This document shows positions 24,564-32,853 of a stretch of 64,000 nucleotides of DNA, piece by piece. The stretch's first letter is position 1. Each line of letters begins with the position of its first letter. This stretch comes from Clostridia bacterium (GTDB lineage Bacteria > Bacillota > Clostridia > Oscillospirales > CAG-272): NCBI GenBank assembly GCA_017501245.1, contig JAFVXI010000018.1, forward strand, positions 26,526 to 90,525, written 5' to 3'. The notes under the pieces are model-generated. The model was given only the letters and a program-made list of their open reading frames with translations. It did no database searches and was not told where the DNA came from. The position numbers and the translations under genes are program-made.

Positions 24564-25664
24564 TTATTGCTCGGGGAGGGCTATAACGCAAAGCTCCCAG
24601 GCGGGGACGCACCTCTGCCGCCTCAGATAAAGCTTGTAGCCGGGATGCTGCTCGGCGAGGTATAATATCAAGGAATAGATATCACGTGATCTATGGTATA
24701 CAGACACGAGAAGTGCGGGGGCGTGTCGGATTATCGTCTCCTTTGAGCCTATAAGAGCCTCAAGCTCCGCACCCTCTACGTCATACTTGATATAGTCGGG
24801 CGAGGAGGCGAGAGAGTCGGCGGACACGAGGCTGACCTCCTCACACTTATGCTCGTAGGAGGCGGTTGCGCCTATCGAGGAATTTCTGTTTCCGCTTGAG
24901 GAAAAGCTGCCTACACTGCATTCGGAATATGCGGCGGCACATATGGGCTTGACCGAAATAGCATCCTCTGCCTCGGCGTATTTAACCAGGCGGCGGAATG
25001 TCTTAGGGTCGGGCTCAAGAGCTATGGCAGACCTCAGCGTGGGGATATGCTCCTTCATCTCTCTCAGCGTGTCACCGTTATAGGCTCCGAGGTCGAGGGC
25101 TGTGGTGATGCGCCTTTTATTAATTAATGAATAGATCTCTCCGACCTCCGACCAAGCCTCCTCAAGATAGGAGAGCCTGCCCGAGAGCTTGAAGTGTATC
25201 ACCTTGGCAAAGACTCTCCTTGAGAAATCGTCTGCGAGCGCATCGTAAGCCCTGCATATCTCGCTGTAATGAGCGTTATAAAACTCACGGTCAAAATACT
25301 CATCTACGCCTGCTACGGGCATATCGGGGATGTATAGATCCTCTGTTTTGTCAATATTGGTTAGCAAATCAAGTACATCTTCCCTTCTCGAGCCGAAGGA
25401 AAGGAGGATGACGGGGTCGGGATATTCAACCTTTATATCCGAGAGCGAGCGCACGGTCATACCCCTGAAGGACTGCCCACGCACGAAGCCGTCGGAGGCA
25501 AAGATGCCAGAGGGGCAAACGCCGATGGAAGAGAGCCTGTCGATGAGCTTATCAGCGCCGTTTCCCATACCGTAGATAACTATGGGGCGGCTCTGTGCCT
25601 TCAGGCTATCCCACATATCCCCCATACAGGGATACTGCGGCAGCTCGCTATAACCTATGCTCAT
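24564..25664 (-). CDS. FkbM-family methyltransferase
   Basis: 366 aa. The N-terminal 130 residues look like a nucleotide-binding fold (RPIVIYGMGNGADKLIDRL) of the type that often precedes FkbM domains in polysaccharide loci. The C-terminal half is a class I SAM methyltransferase with TALDLGAYNGDTL (motif I, about 188-200), IALEPDP, and YIKYDVEGAELEAL (FkbM signature, about 293-306). Likely O-methylates a sugar or lipid-linked substrate. It stands alone, with no glycosyltransferases nearby, so the substrate is unknown. GGGAG precedes the ATG. Confidence 0.85.
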   Translation of the reverse strand: MSIGYSELPQYPCMGDMWDSLKAQSRPIVIYGMGNGADKLIDRLSSIGVCPSGIFASDGFVRGQSFRGMTVRSLSDIKVEYPDPVILLSFGSRREDVLDLLTNIDKTEDLYIPDMPVAGVDEYFDREFYNAHYSEICRAYDALADDFSRRVFAKVIHFKLSGRLSYLEEAWSEVGEIYSLINKRRITTALDLGAYNGDTLREMKEHIPTLRSAIALEPDPKTFRRLVKYAEAEDAISVKPICAAAYSECSVGSFSSSGNRNSSIGATASYEHKCEEVSLVSADSLASSPDYIKYDVEGAELEALIGSKETIIRHAPALLVSVYHRSRDIYSLILYLAEQHPGYKLYLRRQRCVPAWELCVIALPEQ

Positions 25665-25729
25665 TTCTGCTCCCTTCCGCCCGAGCTGCTTCGGGCTTTT
25701 ATGCTTTTATGACTTTTTCATTTCTCTGC

Positions 25730-25758
25730 TTGATTTGTGGTGCGAGGTGTGCTACAAT
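25730..25758 (+). promoter_or_regulatory. sigma-A promoter of the HIT gene
   Basis: -35 TTGATT (25730-25735), 17-bp spacer, -10 TACAAT (25753-25758). Confidence 0.75.
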
Positions 25759-25785
25759 TAAAGAAAAAACGCAGGAGAGATGAAT

Positions 25786-26124
25786 ATGGACTGCTTATTC
25801 TGTAAGATCATCAAGGGGGAGATCCCCTCATCTAAGGTTTACGAGGACGAGGCGTGCTACGCCTTTCTCGATATTGCGCCGCAGGCACGCGTGCATTGTC
25901 TTGTGATACCCAAGGAGCATATATGCTCTGCGGATGCTATCGACGGCGAGAGCGCAAAGGTGGTTGCGCATATCTTCACCAAGATCCCCGAGATCGCCAA
26001 GAGCCTCGGGCTCGGCGAGGGCTACCGCATCGTCACCAACGTGGGCGAATTTGGCTGCCAGTCCGTCAAGCATCTGCATTTCCATATCCTCGGCGGCGAA
26101 AAGCTCTCCGAGAGGATGGCGTAA
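25786..26124 (+). CDS. hinT: HIT-family nucleotide hydrolase (HinT type)
   Basis: 112 aa from the ATG at 25786, preferred because GGAG lies eight bases upstream; the ATG at 25780 is too close to it. Family layout: DCLFCKIIKGEIPSSKVYEDE at the start, LVIPKEH in the middle, and the histidine triad HLHFHIL near the C-terminus. HinT proteins hydrolyse purine phosphoramidates such as AMP-lysine adducts. Single gene with its own promoter and terminator. Confidence 0.95.
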   Translation: MDCLFCKIIKGEIPSSKVYEDEACYAFLDIAPQARVHCLVIPKEHICSADAIDGESAKVVAHIFTKIPEIAKSLGLGEGYRIVTNVGEFGCQSVKHLHFHILGGEKLSERMA

Positions 26125-26243
26125 GTCCGGGCGAGCGGTTTTTGCTCCCCGTATGGGTCTCACTGCCCCGCCCTTCAGAGTATGCGCGGGCAGCGAAGGA
26201 GCTGTGCGGCTTCTGCCGTATCTCAATTAAAATGAGTATATCA

Positions 26244-26278
26244 TAAAGCCCTGCGGCTGTCAAGCAGGGCTTTTTTCT
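26244..26278 (+). terminator. terminator of hinT
   Basis: AAGCCCTGC / GCAGGGCTT stem with a short loop, followed by six T. Confidence 0.85.
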
Positions 26279-26522
26279 TCGGACCTGCCTTTACGTGCGC
26301 CTTTATTTCTGCTAAAGAGCACGCTATACCTAGCTCAGAAGAGCTTCAAAAAGGAAAAAACCGGAGATAGCCCGAGCCTGAGAGAGTTATGAAAAAAGGA
26401 AAGCCGTGCGATAGCACATTGTGGGGAGAGTGCAAAAACAAAATGGAAAGACGAGATAAACCCAGGCGTAGAGAGAGCTTCAAAACAAATATAACGGATC
26501 GAAAAAGGAAGCGGCGAGGGAA
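26279..26522. other. noncoding purine-rich spacer
   Basis: About 240 bp between two terminators. From 26335 it is strongly purine-rich on the plus strand (runs of GAAAAAAGG, GAGAGAG, GGGGAGAG). Short frames on both strands have no ribosome sites or recognisable products. Nothing else seen. Confidence 0.4.
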
Positions 26523-26566
26523 AAAAATAAAAGAGTGCGGCGGCTGCCACACTCTTTTATTTCGCT
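26523..26566. terminator. terminator of rplS (bidirectional)
   Basis: Symmetric AAATAAAAGAGTG ... CACTCTTTTATTT stem. It stops the minus-strand rplS transcript just past its stop codon and could also stop plus-strand readthrough. Confidence 0.85.
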
Positions 26567-26577
26567 AAAGGAAGATC

Positions 26578-26919
26578 TTAGATCTTTTCCTTAACCTTAG
26601 CTGCCTTACCAACTCTGTCGCGCAGATAGTAGAGCTTCGCACGGCGAACCTTCGCCTCACGGAAGACTACGATCTTCTCAACGTTGGGAGAATGAAGGGG
26701 GAAGGTCTTCTCAACGCCTACGCCGTAGGAAACACGTCTTACGGTGAAGGTCTCGGAGATGCCGCCGCCACGCTTAGCGATAACGGTACCCTCGAACATC
26801 TGAGTTCTGGTCTTCTCACCCTCGGTGATCCTGATGTAAACCTTAACACCGTCACCGATACCGAACTGGGGAACTTCGGTCTTTAACTGCTCACTTGCAA
26901 AAGCCTGGATCTTATCCAT
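26578..26919 (-). CDS. rplS: 50S ribosomal protein L19
   Basis: 113 aa, full length. Clear family features: [35 protein letters not shown], then [24 protein letters not shown], then [33 protein letters not shown]19 sits at the 30S-50S interface. In many Firmicutes rplS heads the ylqF-rnhB cluster; here it is transcribed away from lepB-rbgA-rnhB, so the cluster is kept but rplS is inverted. GGAGGG precedes the ATG. Confidence 0.98.
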   Translation of the reverse strand: MDKIQAFASEQLKTEVPQFGIGDGVKVYIRITEGEKTRTQMFEGTVIAKRGGGISETFTVRRVSYGVGVEKTFPLHSPNVEKIVVFREAKVRRAKLYYLRDRVGKAAKVKEKI

Positions 26920-27051
26920 TTTATGGCCCTCCTTAAACTACGAACATTCATGCATGAGCCGCAGAGGACTGTTCTGATATTCTACCGATGTATGCAAAAA
27001 GGCATACGCACAGTTACTAGCATTATAACACAAGCGGACGTCATGTGTCAA
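26920..27051 (-). promoter_or_regulatory. rplS promoter and hairpin leader
   Basis: Minus-strand -35 TTGACA (27051-27046), 18-bp spacer, -10 TATAAT (27027-27022). The leader of about 95 nt contains GTATGC-n6-GCATAC (27007-26990) and further complementary segments. A structured leader before an r-protein gene fits autogenous control by L19, but this is inference. Confidence 0.6.
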
Positions 27052-27194
27052 GTGCTTTTTTTGATTTTCCGAGATTTGTGCGTTTTGGCGCACTTGCTCT
27101 GCCGTCGGGGGAGAAAATAGTGCAAAATGCTTATTGTATTTTATTTTTATTTATGATAAAATTATATTTGTATAAGTATGCGTAGGAGGTGGAA

Positions 27195-28874
27195 GTGTTG
27201 GAGAACGAGAAGAAGCTCGGCGACCCCGTCGAGCCGGAAAACGAATTCGAGATACCCGATGTGTCCACTATCGAGGCTGAGTTTGGCACCCGTGAGAAGG
27301 AGCCTACCCCCGAGCCCCCGAAAAAGAAGAAAAAGCGTAACAAAAACAAAAACGGCAAAAAGAGCCGTAATAACGATATTAAGCCCCTCGCCGCCGAGGG
27401 AGAACCCGCCGCAGATGGTGAGCACGCCGCAGAGGTAGATCCTGCCGCAGAGGGTGACGCCACCAAGGTCGAGGTCATCTCCGAGGATAATGCCGAGGCT
27501 AAGAGCGACATAGATCCCGAGGCTGGGGCCAACGTCAATTCGGACATAGAGACCGAGGTCATAGGCGAGGCTAAAGGTGGCGATCAAAGCGTGAAGCCCG
27601 AGGCTGAGGCTGTCACCGATTCGTGTGCAGAAGCAGCCGCAGAGGCTGAGGTCGGTGTCAATGACGCTTCCGACGAGGATATTGCCGTCGAGGCTGAGCC
27701 TAAGGCTGTCGCAGCTGAGATCACGACAGCTGACGGAAGCGACTTAGAGGCAGGCAGCGACGTTAGCACCGAGAGCGCCGAAGTGCCCCACGAGAGCGAC
27801 GAAGCCGCTGTGACCCCCGACAGGGCAAGCGAGGCTGACACGGCGTCGGAAGCAGACGAAGCATCGGACACTGATGACGAGTTCATCCTCCCGGACGGAG
27901 AATTCCTTGCCCACCTAATGGCAGAGGACGCCGTAGGCGACGGCAGAAAGAGCGGCGAAAGAGAGTATGCCTTTCCCGACGATGCTCTCGCACCCGAGCC
28001 CGAGCCGGAGGAGCTACCATTCCCCGACGATGCGCTTGCGCCTATCGAGAGCGAGATAGTTATCACCGACCTGTTAGGCGACCCCATCGAGGAGCTCTGC
28101 GCCCCCGTGGAAGCAGAAGAGGACGGCACGGATGCGCCCGCCAAAGATAGCGACGCCGAAAGCGAGGAGAGTGAGGCAGACATAACCGAAGAGGAGCCCG
28201 AGCTCACGGAGGAGGAGCCGCAAGCTGAGGAGCCTTTGGCTGCCGACGAGCGCACCCCCGAGAAAAACCTCAACGAATACGACCCCGAGAAGCCCAGGAG
28301 GATCGACGGCGTCTTTGATTTTATCGAGCTTCTGATCTTCACGCTTGTTGCCGTGCTGGTTCTGACGACCTTCTTCGTCAAGCACGCTATCGTCGAGGGA
28401 AACTCAATGTACGACACGCTTGAGGACGGCGACATCCTTTTGATCTCCGACCTCTTCTACACGCCTAAGTGCGGCGATATCGTCGTTATCGAGGATTACA
28501 CGACCGTGCTTAAGAAGCCCATCGTCAAGCGAGTTATTGCGACGGGTGGCCAGATCGTCAAGGTGACGAAAAACGGCGTGTATATCAACAAGAGCGAGAT
28601 CATGCTCGACGAAAAATACGTCTACACAGACTACGAGGACTACGAATATTTGATAGCCGTGCCCGAGGAGATCGCTTCCCTGCCCGGCTTCCTGATCACG
28701 TCCGAGTTTTACGAGTTCCGTGTTCCCGACGGTCAGCTGTTCGTTATGGGAGATCACAGAAACGACTCCACCGACTCAAGGGCTATCGGCTGCGTCTTAG
28801 AGGACGCCGTCCTCGGTCGGGTGCTGTTCCGCCTTTATCCTAACTTCGGTGATCCCGACAAGGATAATAAATAA
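27195..28874 (+). CDS. lepB: signal peptidase I with long acidic cytoplasmic extension
   Basis: 559 aa from the GTG at 27195, five bases past AGGAGG; the TTG at 27198 is an equal choice. The last 190 residues are an ordinary type I signal peptidase: a membrane anchor (DFIELLIFTLVAVLVLTTFFV), nucleophile Ser404 in EGNSMYDTL, catalytic Lys445 in KPIVKRVIATGG, and GDHRNDSTDSR. The unusual part is about 365 residues ahead of the anchor: a basic KKKKKRNKNKNGKK patch near 45-60, then more than 300 residues dominated by Glu, Asp and Ala, ending before NEYDPEKPRRIDGVFDF. This part is cytoplasmic and probably disordered. Next to rbgA-rnhB as in other Firmicutes. Confidence 0.93.
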   Translation: MLENEKKLGDPVEPENEFEIPDVSTIEAEFGTREKEPTPEPPKKKKKRNKNKNGKKSRNNDIKPLAAEGEPAADGEHAAEVDPAAEGDATKVEVISEDNAEAKSDIDPEAGANVNSDIETEVIGEAKGGDQSVKPEAEAVTDSCAEAAAEAEVGVNDASDEDIAVEAEPKAVAAEITTADGSDLEAGSDVSTESAEVPHESDEAAVTPDRASEADTASEADEASDTDDEFILPDGEFLAHLMAEDAVGDGRKSGEREYAFPDDALAPEPEPEELPFPDDALAPIESEIVITDLLGDPIEELCAPVEAEEDGTDAPAKDSDAESEESEADITEEEPELTEEEPQAEEPLAADERTPEKNLNEYDPEKPRRIDGVFDFIELLIFTLVAVLVLTTFFVKHAIVEGNSMYDTLEDGDILLISDLFYTPKCGDIVVIEDYTTVLKKPIVKRVIATGGQIVKVTKNGVYINKSEIMLDEKYVYTDYEDYEYLIAVPEEIASLPGFLITSEFYEFRVPDGQLFVMGDHRNDSTDSRAIGCVLEDAVLGRVLFRLYPNFGDPDKDNK

Positions 28875-28984
28875 GCTCCGACGGGGATATCGCCCCGGTT
28901 TGTCGGATTATGTAAACTATTGATTGCTTTTCGCCTGTTTTATCCTGCTTTGTGGTGGGTGATGGGCAAATGAAAGGAAGCTAA

Positions 28985-29854
28985 ATGGCTGCAAACCCTA
29001 TACAGTGGTTTCCCGGGCATATGGCGAAAACGCGCCGAGTTATGCAGGAGTGCCTGCCTCAGGTGGACCTCGTCCTTGAGCTGCTTGACGCACGCATCCC
29101 CCATTCCTCGAAAAACCCGGAGATAGAAAAAATGCTCGGCACAAAGCCGAGGATCATAGTGCTTACCAAGGCGTCGCTCGCCGACCCTGCGGCTACTGCC
29201 GAATGGGTGCAGGAATACCGCAAGAGGGGCATTATGGCAGTTGCCGTAAACTCCACCACGGGCGAGGGCATCGAGGCTCTCTCCGCCGCCGTGCGCACCC
29301 TGATGGCAGAAAAGCTCGCCCGCTACCGTGAGAAGGGTATGGAGGGCAGAAAGCTCAAGTCCATGATCGTGGGCATACCGAACGTGGGTAAGTCCTCGCT
29401 CATCAACAGGCTCGCAGGCTCGGTCAAGGCAAAGGTCGAAAACCGCCCTGGCGTTACCCTCGCTAAGCAATGGGTGCCGACGTCGATAGGACTCGATCTA
29501 CTTGATATGCCCGGCGTGCTCTGGCCTAAGTTTGAGGACGAGAGAGTTGGAGAAAACCTCGCCTTCACGGGCGCTATAAGAGATCATATCATTGATACGA
29601 CCGAGATCGCCATGCTCCTTTGCAAGAGGCTCTACGAGGTCAGCCGCGAGCAGTTTTTGGCGAGATATAAGCTCACCGACGCTGAGGCGGCAGATCTTGA
29701 TTGCTACGACCTTTTCGAGCTTGTCGGAAGGAAGCGAGGAATGCTCCGCTCGGGCGGCGAGATCGACCACGAGAGGTGCGCCGCTATGCTGCTCGAGGAG
29801 TTCAGATCCGCAAAGATAGGAAGAATAACGCTTGAGAGGGTTGGTGATTTCTGA
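28985..29854 (+). CDS. rbgA: ribosome biogenesis GTPase RbgA (YlqF)
   Basis: 289 aa. Circularly permuted GTPase: the G4 region comes first (IIVLTKASLAD, about 57-67), then G1 GIPNVGKSS (about 127-135) and G3 DMPG (about 178). The N-terminus IQWFPGHMAKTRR is diagnostic. RbgA helps late 50S assembly. The G4 motif reads TKAS where NKxD is usual, so both the Asn and the specificity Asp are replaced. First gene of a tight rbgA-rnhB-yraN run; the rnhB ATG overlaps its stop (TGATG). Confidence 0.95.
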   Translation: MAANPIQWFPGHMAKTRRVMQECLPQVDLVLELLDARIPHSSKNPEIEKMLGTKPRIIVLTKASLADPAATAEWVQEYRKRGIMAVAVNSTTGEGIEALSAAVRTLMAEKLARYREKGMEGRKLKSMIVGIPNVGKSSLINRLAGSVKAKVENRPGVTLAKQWVPTSIGLDLLDMPGVLWPKFEDERVGENLAFTGAIRDHIIDTTEIAMLLCKRLYEVSREQFLARYKLTDAEAADLDCYDLFELVGRKRGMLRSGGEIDHERCAAMLLEEFRSAKIGRITLERVGDF

Positions 29855-30453
29855 TGCCGAGCTTTGATATTGAGGAAGAGATCTACGCTAAGGGCTACAC
29901 CGCCGTTTGCGGATGCGACGAGGCGGGACGAGGACCTTTATGCGGCCCTGTGGTTGCGGCGGCCGTCATACTGCCGAGGGGGCTGATCATAGATGGGCTC
30001 GACGACTCGAAAAAGCTCACCGAGAAAAAGCGTGAAAAGCTCTACGACGTGATAATCAAGGAGGCTCTCGCCTACGCAATAGCCGAGGCAAGCCCCGAGG
30101 AGATCGACGAATACAACATACTTAACGCATCCATGCTCGCTATGAGGCGTGCCGTCGATGCGCTCGGCGTCAAGGCAGATTTTGCACTTATAGACGGAAA
30201 CTGCTCGCGCGGCTTCGAGATCCCGACCGAAACGGTGGTCAAGGGCGACTCGAGGAGCTACTCGATAGCGGCAGCGTCCATCCTTGCCAAGGTCACGAGG
30301 GACAGAGGCTGCATCGAGCTCGACCGCCTTTATCCCGAATACGGCATAGCCAAGCACAAGGGCTACCCGACGAAGGAGCATATGGACGCAGTCAGGGAAT
30401 TCGGCCCCGCTCCGATATACAGACGGACGTTTTTAAAGTTTTTGGATAAGTGA
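29854..30453 (+). CDS. rnhB: ribonuclease HII
   Basis: 199 aa. Cleaves the RNA strand of RNA-DNA hybrids and removes single ribonucleotides. Visible: GCDEAGRGPLCGPVVAAAVILP with the Asp-Glu pair of the active site, GLDDSKKLTEKKRE, ALIDGN with the third acid, YSIAAASILAKVTRD, and HKGYPTKEH. Translationally coupled to rbgA. Confidence 0.98.
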   Translation: MPSFDIEEEIYAKGYTAVCGCDEAGRGPLCGPVVAAAVILPRGLIIDGLDDSKKLTEKKREKLYDVIIKEALAYAIAEASPEEIDEYNILNASMLAMRRAVDALGVKADFALIDGNCSRGFEIPTETVVKGDSRSYSIAAASILAKVTRDRGCIELDRLYPEYGIAKHKGYPTKEHMDAVREFGPAPIYRRTFLKFLDK

Positions 30454-30547
30454 TCGTACTTTCGCCGGATGAATGCGGATCTGACGATTTTTGACAATAA
30501 TTGTTTGCATATCGCATCGTTTTGCGCTTTTCAGGGAGGCAGGGCTT

Positions 30548-30991
30548 ATGAACATCCTCGGCATAAATACCGAAAAGAGAAAGCTCGGAAGCCTCGGCGA
30601 GGACGAGGCGGCGAGATACTTAAAGAAAAAGGGATATAAGATCCTCGAGCGCAACTATGCTCCCTTTGACAGCGAGATAGACATAATCGCCAAAGACCGT
30701 GTAGAGACCGTTTTCATAGAGGTCAAGACACGCTCAACGGATAAAAGCGACCCACGTGAGACACGCCCCGCCTCTGCCATAACACCCGAGAAGATGAGGG
30801 CGATAATCTCGGCGGCGAAGGTCTATATGGCGTATCACCCCGAGCACGGCAAGCTCCGCTTCGACGTCGTTGAGGTCTACGTCCGCTCTGAGGGCGGCAA
30901 AACCAAGGTCGAGAGGATAAACCACATCGAGGGAGCGTTCAATAACAACACCGCTCACCCCTCTCGCTTCTCAAAGCGCTACCGCGGCTAA
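30548..30991 (+). CDS. yraN: YraN (UPF0102) endonuclease-like protein
   Basis: 147 aa from the ATG at 30548, chosen for the GGAGG site eight bases upstream rather than a frame opening at 30491. Family features: LGSLGEDEAARYLKKKGYKILERNY, then SEIDIIAKD...TVFIEVKTRS (the D-ExK nuclease-fold core), and LRFDVVEVY. UPF0102 proteins resemble Holliday-junction resolvase/restriction folds; the biological role is unsettled. Frequently found after rnhB, as here. Confidence 0.92.
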   Translation: MNILGINTEKRKLGSLGEDEAARYLKKKGYKILERNYAPFDSEIDIIAKDRVETVFIEVKTRSTDKSDPRETRPASAITPEKMRAIISAAKVYMAYHPEHGKLRFDVVEVYVRSEGGKTKVERINHIEGAFNNNTAHPSRFSKRYRG

Positions 30992-31000
30992 GGCAGCTTC

Positions 31001-31050
31001 ACATATCACAGCTTTGCTGTGTATCTCATCAACACGCAGTGTTGTATATT
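31001..31050. repeat. minimal hairpin module ahead of thrC
   Basis: CTTCAC-ATATCAC joins directly to a CACAGC-TTT-GCTGTG hairpin (31007-31021), then TATCTCATC and AACAC-GCA-GTGTT (31031-31043). It uses both spacer words known from the larger arrays (end of AACTTCAC plus ATATCAC) and the same GCA loop. Lies in the 91-bp gap between yraN and thrC. Confidence 0.6.
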
Positions 31051-31082
31051 AGCCATTCGTTAAACCAAAAAAGGAGAAAGAA

Positions 31083-32567
31083 ATGAATTACGTCAGCACA
31101 AGAGGAATTGACAACGAGGGCGTAAGCTCTGCATTTGCGATAAAGACCGGTCTTGCAAAGGACGGCGGCCTTTATATGCCCGAGAGCATACCCATGATAG
31201 ACCTTGATTTCATTGGGGAGCTTTCCGCCCTGCCCTACACCGAGAGAGCCGCAAGGATACTCTCGCTCTTTCTGACCGATTATACGATAGACGAGCTGAG
31301 AGAGGACGCCGAGGGCGCTTACGGCGGCGGAAAGTTTACGCCCGAGCCTGCACCCATTACCTCGCTCGGCGACAGCAGATATATGCTTGAATTATGGCAC
31401 GGCCCCACCTCCGCCTTCAAGGATATGGCGCTTCAGATAATGCCCAGGCTATTTGTCAGAGCATTAAGAAAGACGGGCGAGGAGCGCCGAGCGCTCATCC
31501 TCGTTGCGACCTCAGGCGACACGGGAAAGGCTGCGCTCGAGGGCTACCGTGACGTTGAAGGCACTATGATCAAGGTCTTTTACCCCACGGGCGGCGTAAG
31601 CTCGGTGCAGAAGCTGCAGATGCAGACCCAGGAGGGCTCGAACGTTTCGGTCGAGGGCATCGTCGGCAACTTCGACGACGCGCAGAGCGGCGTAAAGCGC
31701 ATCTTCTCCGACGACGCTATCCGGAGGGAGCTTGACGGAGCCGGCGTTTTCCTCTCCAGCGCAAACTCCATCAACTGGGGCAGGCTCGTCCCTCAGATCG
31801 TATACTACGTTTCGGCTTATGCCGATATGTACCGCACGGGCGCTATATCGCTCGGCGAGGAGGTAGACGTTTCGGTTCCTACGGGCAACTTCGGCAACAT
31901 CTTTGCCGCTTATATCGCAAAGAGGATGGGCGTTCCGATCCGCAGGCTCGTTTGCGCATCAAACAAGAACAACGTTCTTACCGAGTTTTTCAAGAGCGGC
32001 GTCTACGACAAGAACCGTGAGTTCTTTACCACTATGTCGCCCTCTATGGATATCCTCATCTCCTCGAACCTCGAGAGACTCCTCTACCTCACCCTCGGTC
32101 AGGACAAGACGAGGGGATATATGGAAGAGCTGGCAAGACTTGGCAGATATGAGCTTTCGGCGGAGGACCTCGCCGCAATCTCCGAGAGCTTCGTCGGCTA
32201 CTACACCGACGAGGAAGAGTGTCAGGCTACGGTCAAGGAGATCTACGAAAAGAAAAACTGCCTTATCGACACCCATACGGCAGTTGCGATACACGCCACT
32301 AACGCCTATATGAACGACTTTAAGGCAGAGAGAAAGACCCTTACGGTCTCCACGGCGTCACCCTACAAGTTTGCACGTGACGTACTCAACTCGCTGACCG
32401 ATGCCAAGGACATCGGCGACCTCGAAGCACTCGAGGCGCTCAACAAGCTTACGGGCGTCGATATTCCTACCCCCCTTGCATCCGTGCTGAATAAGCAGCC
32501 GCGACACACGGGTATTATCGACCGCAGCGAGATGGAGGCCGCAACCGTCAGCTTCGCGAAGAGCTAA
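31083..32567 (+). CDS. thrC: threonine synthase
   Basis: 494 aa, the long (plant/yeast-like) class. Converts O-phosphohomoserine to threonine with PLP. Begins MNYVSTRG...FAIKTGLAKDGGLYMPE, has the PLP-lysine motif WHGPTSAFKDMAL, the phosphate loop VATSGDTGKAALEGY, and PTGNFGNIFAAYIAKRMGVP. AAAGGAG precedes the ATG. No other threonine-pathway genes are near. The 3' end overlaps the convergent DUF1540 gene by four bases. Confidence 0.98.
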   Translation: MNYVSTRGIDNEGVSSAFAIKTGLAKDGGLYMPESIPMIDLDFIGELSALPYTERAARILSLFLTDYTIDELREDAEGAYGGGKFTPEPAPITSLGDSRYMLELWHGPTSAFKDMALQIMPRLFVRALRKTGEERRALILVATSGDTGKAALEGYRDVEGTMIKVFYPTGGVSSVQKLQMQTQEGSNVSVEGIVGNFDDAQSGVKRIFSDDAIRRELDGAGVFLSSANSINWGRLVPQIVYYVSAYADMYRTGAISLGEEVDVSVPTGNFGNIFAAYIAKRMGVPIRRLVCASNKNNVLTEFFKSGVYDKNREFFTTMSPSMDILISSNLERLLYLTLGQDKTRGYMEELARLGRYELSAEDLAAISESFVGYYTDEEECQATVKEIYEKKNCLIDTHTAVAIHATNAYMNDFKAERKTLTVSTASPYKFARDVLNSLTDAKDIGDLEALEALNKLTGVDIPTPLASVLNKQPRHTGIIDRSEMEAATVSFAKS

Positions 32568-32746
32568 AACTCGCGAGGCTTGAAGGTGGCACACGAAGTG
32601 TTTGCCGAACAGGATGCCTCGTTCGGGCCGACGCAGATAGAGCCTGCGTAGCATTCGCTCTTTCCGCTGTGGTATGCGCAGTTTTTAACGTCGCAGACGA
32701 TGCCCTTGATGTGCTTCGCCTCGTTTTTTGCGCATTCGTTGTTCAT
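32564..32746 (-). CDS. DUF1540 cysteine-rich small protein
   Basis: 60 aa from the ATG at 32746 (weak GGAAG site upstream). The core IKGIVCDVKNCAYHSGKSECYAGSICVG...SCSANTSCATFKP matches DUF1540, short proteins with paired cysteines common in Clostridia and linked by some authors to spores or metal binding; no activity is established. Seven cysteines in 60 residues. Convergent with thrC and overlapping it by four bases. Confidence 0.85.
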   Translation of the reverse strand: MNNECAKNEAKHIKGIVCDVKNCAYHSGKSECYAGSICVGPNEASCSANTSCATFKPREF

Positions 32747-32853
32747 TCTTTTTTCTTCCAAGCTATTTTTCTCTTTTCCGCAGGCTCTTGCCTGCAACAT
32801 CATTTTGCCCGAGGCGAGGTCTCGCTATTCGGGCGGCGGGAGATTTTTTCTAT

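Noticed and set aside
25679-25700. Terminator hairpin GCCCGA-TTCGGGC upstream of the HIT gene
   Set aside because: T-rich sequence follows on the plus strand, but no plus-strand gene lies upstream to be terminated; it is in the divergent region and may be chance or part of the FkbM leader.
32728-32853. N-terminal extension of the metallophosphoesterase
   Set aside because: It overlaps the DUF1540 gene on the other strand and lacks a ribosome site; family members begin near the ATG at 32854 (MALYTIADLHLS).
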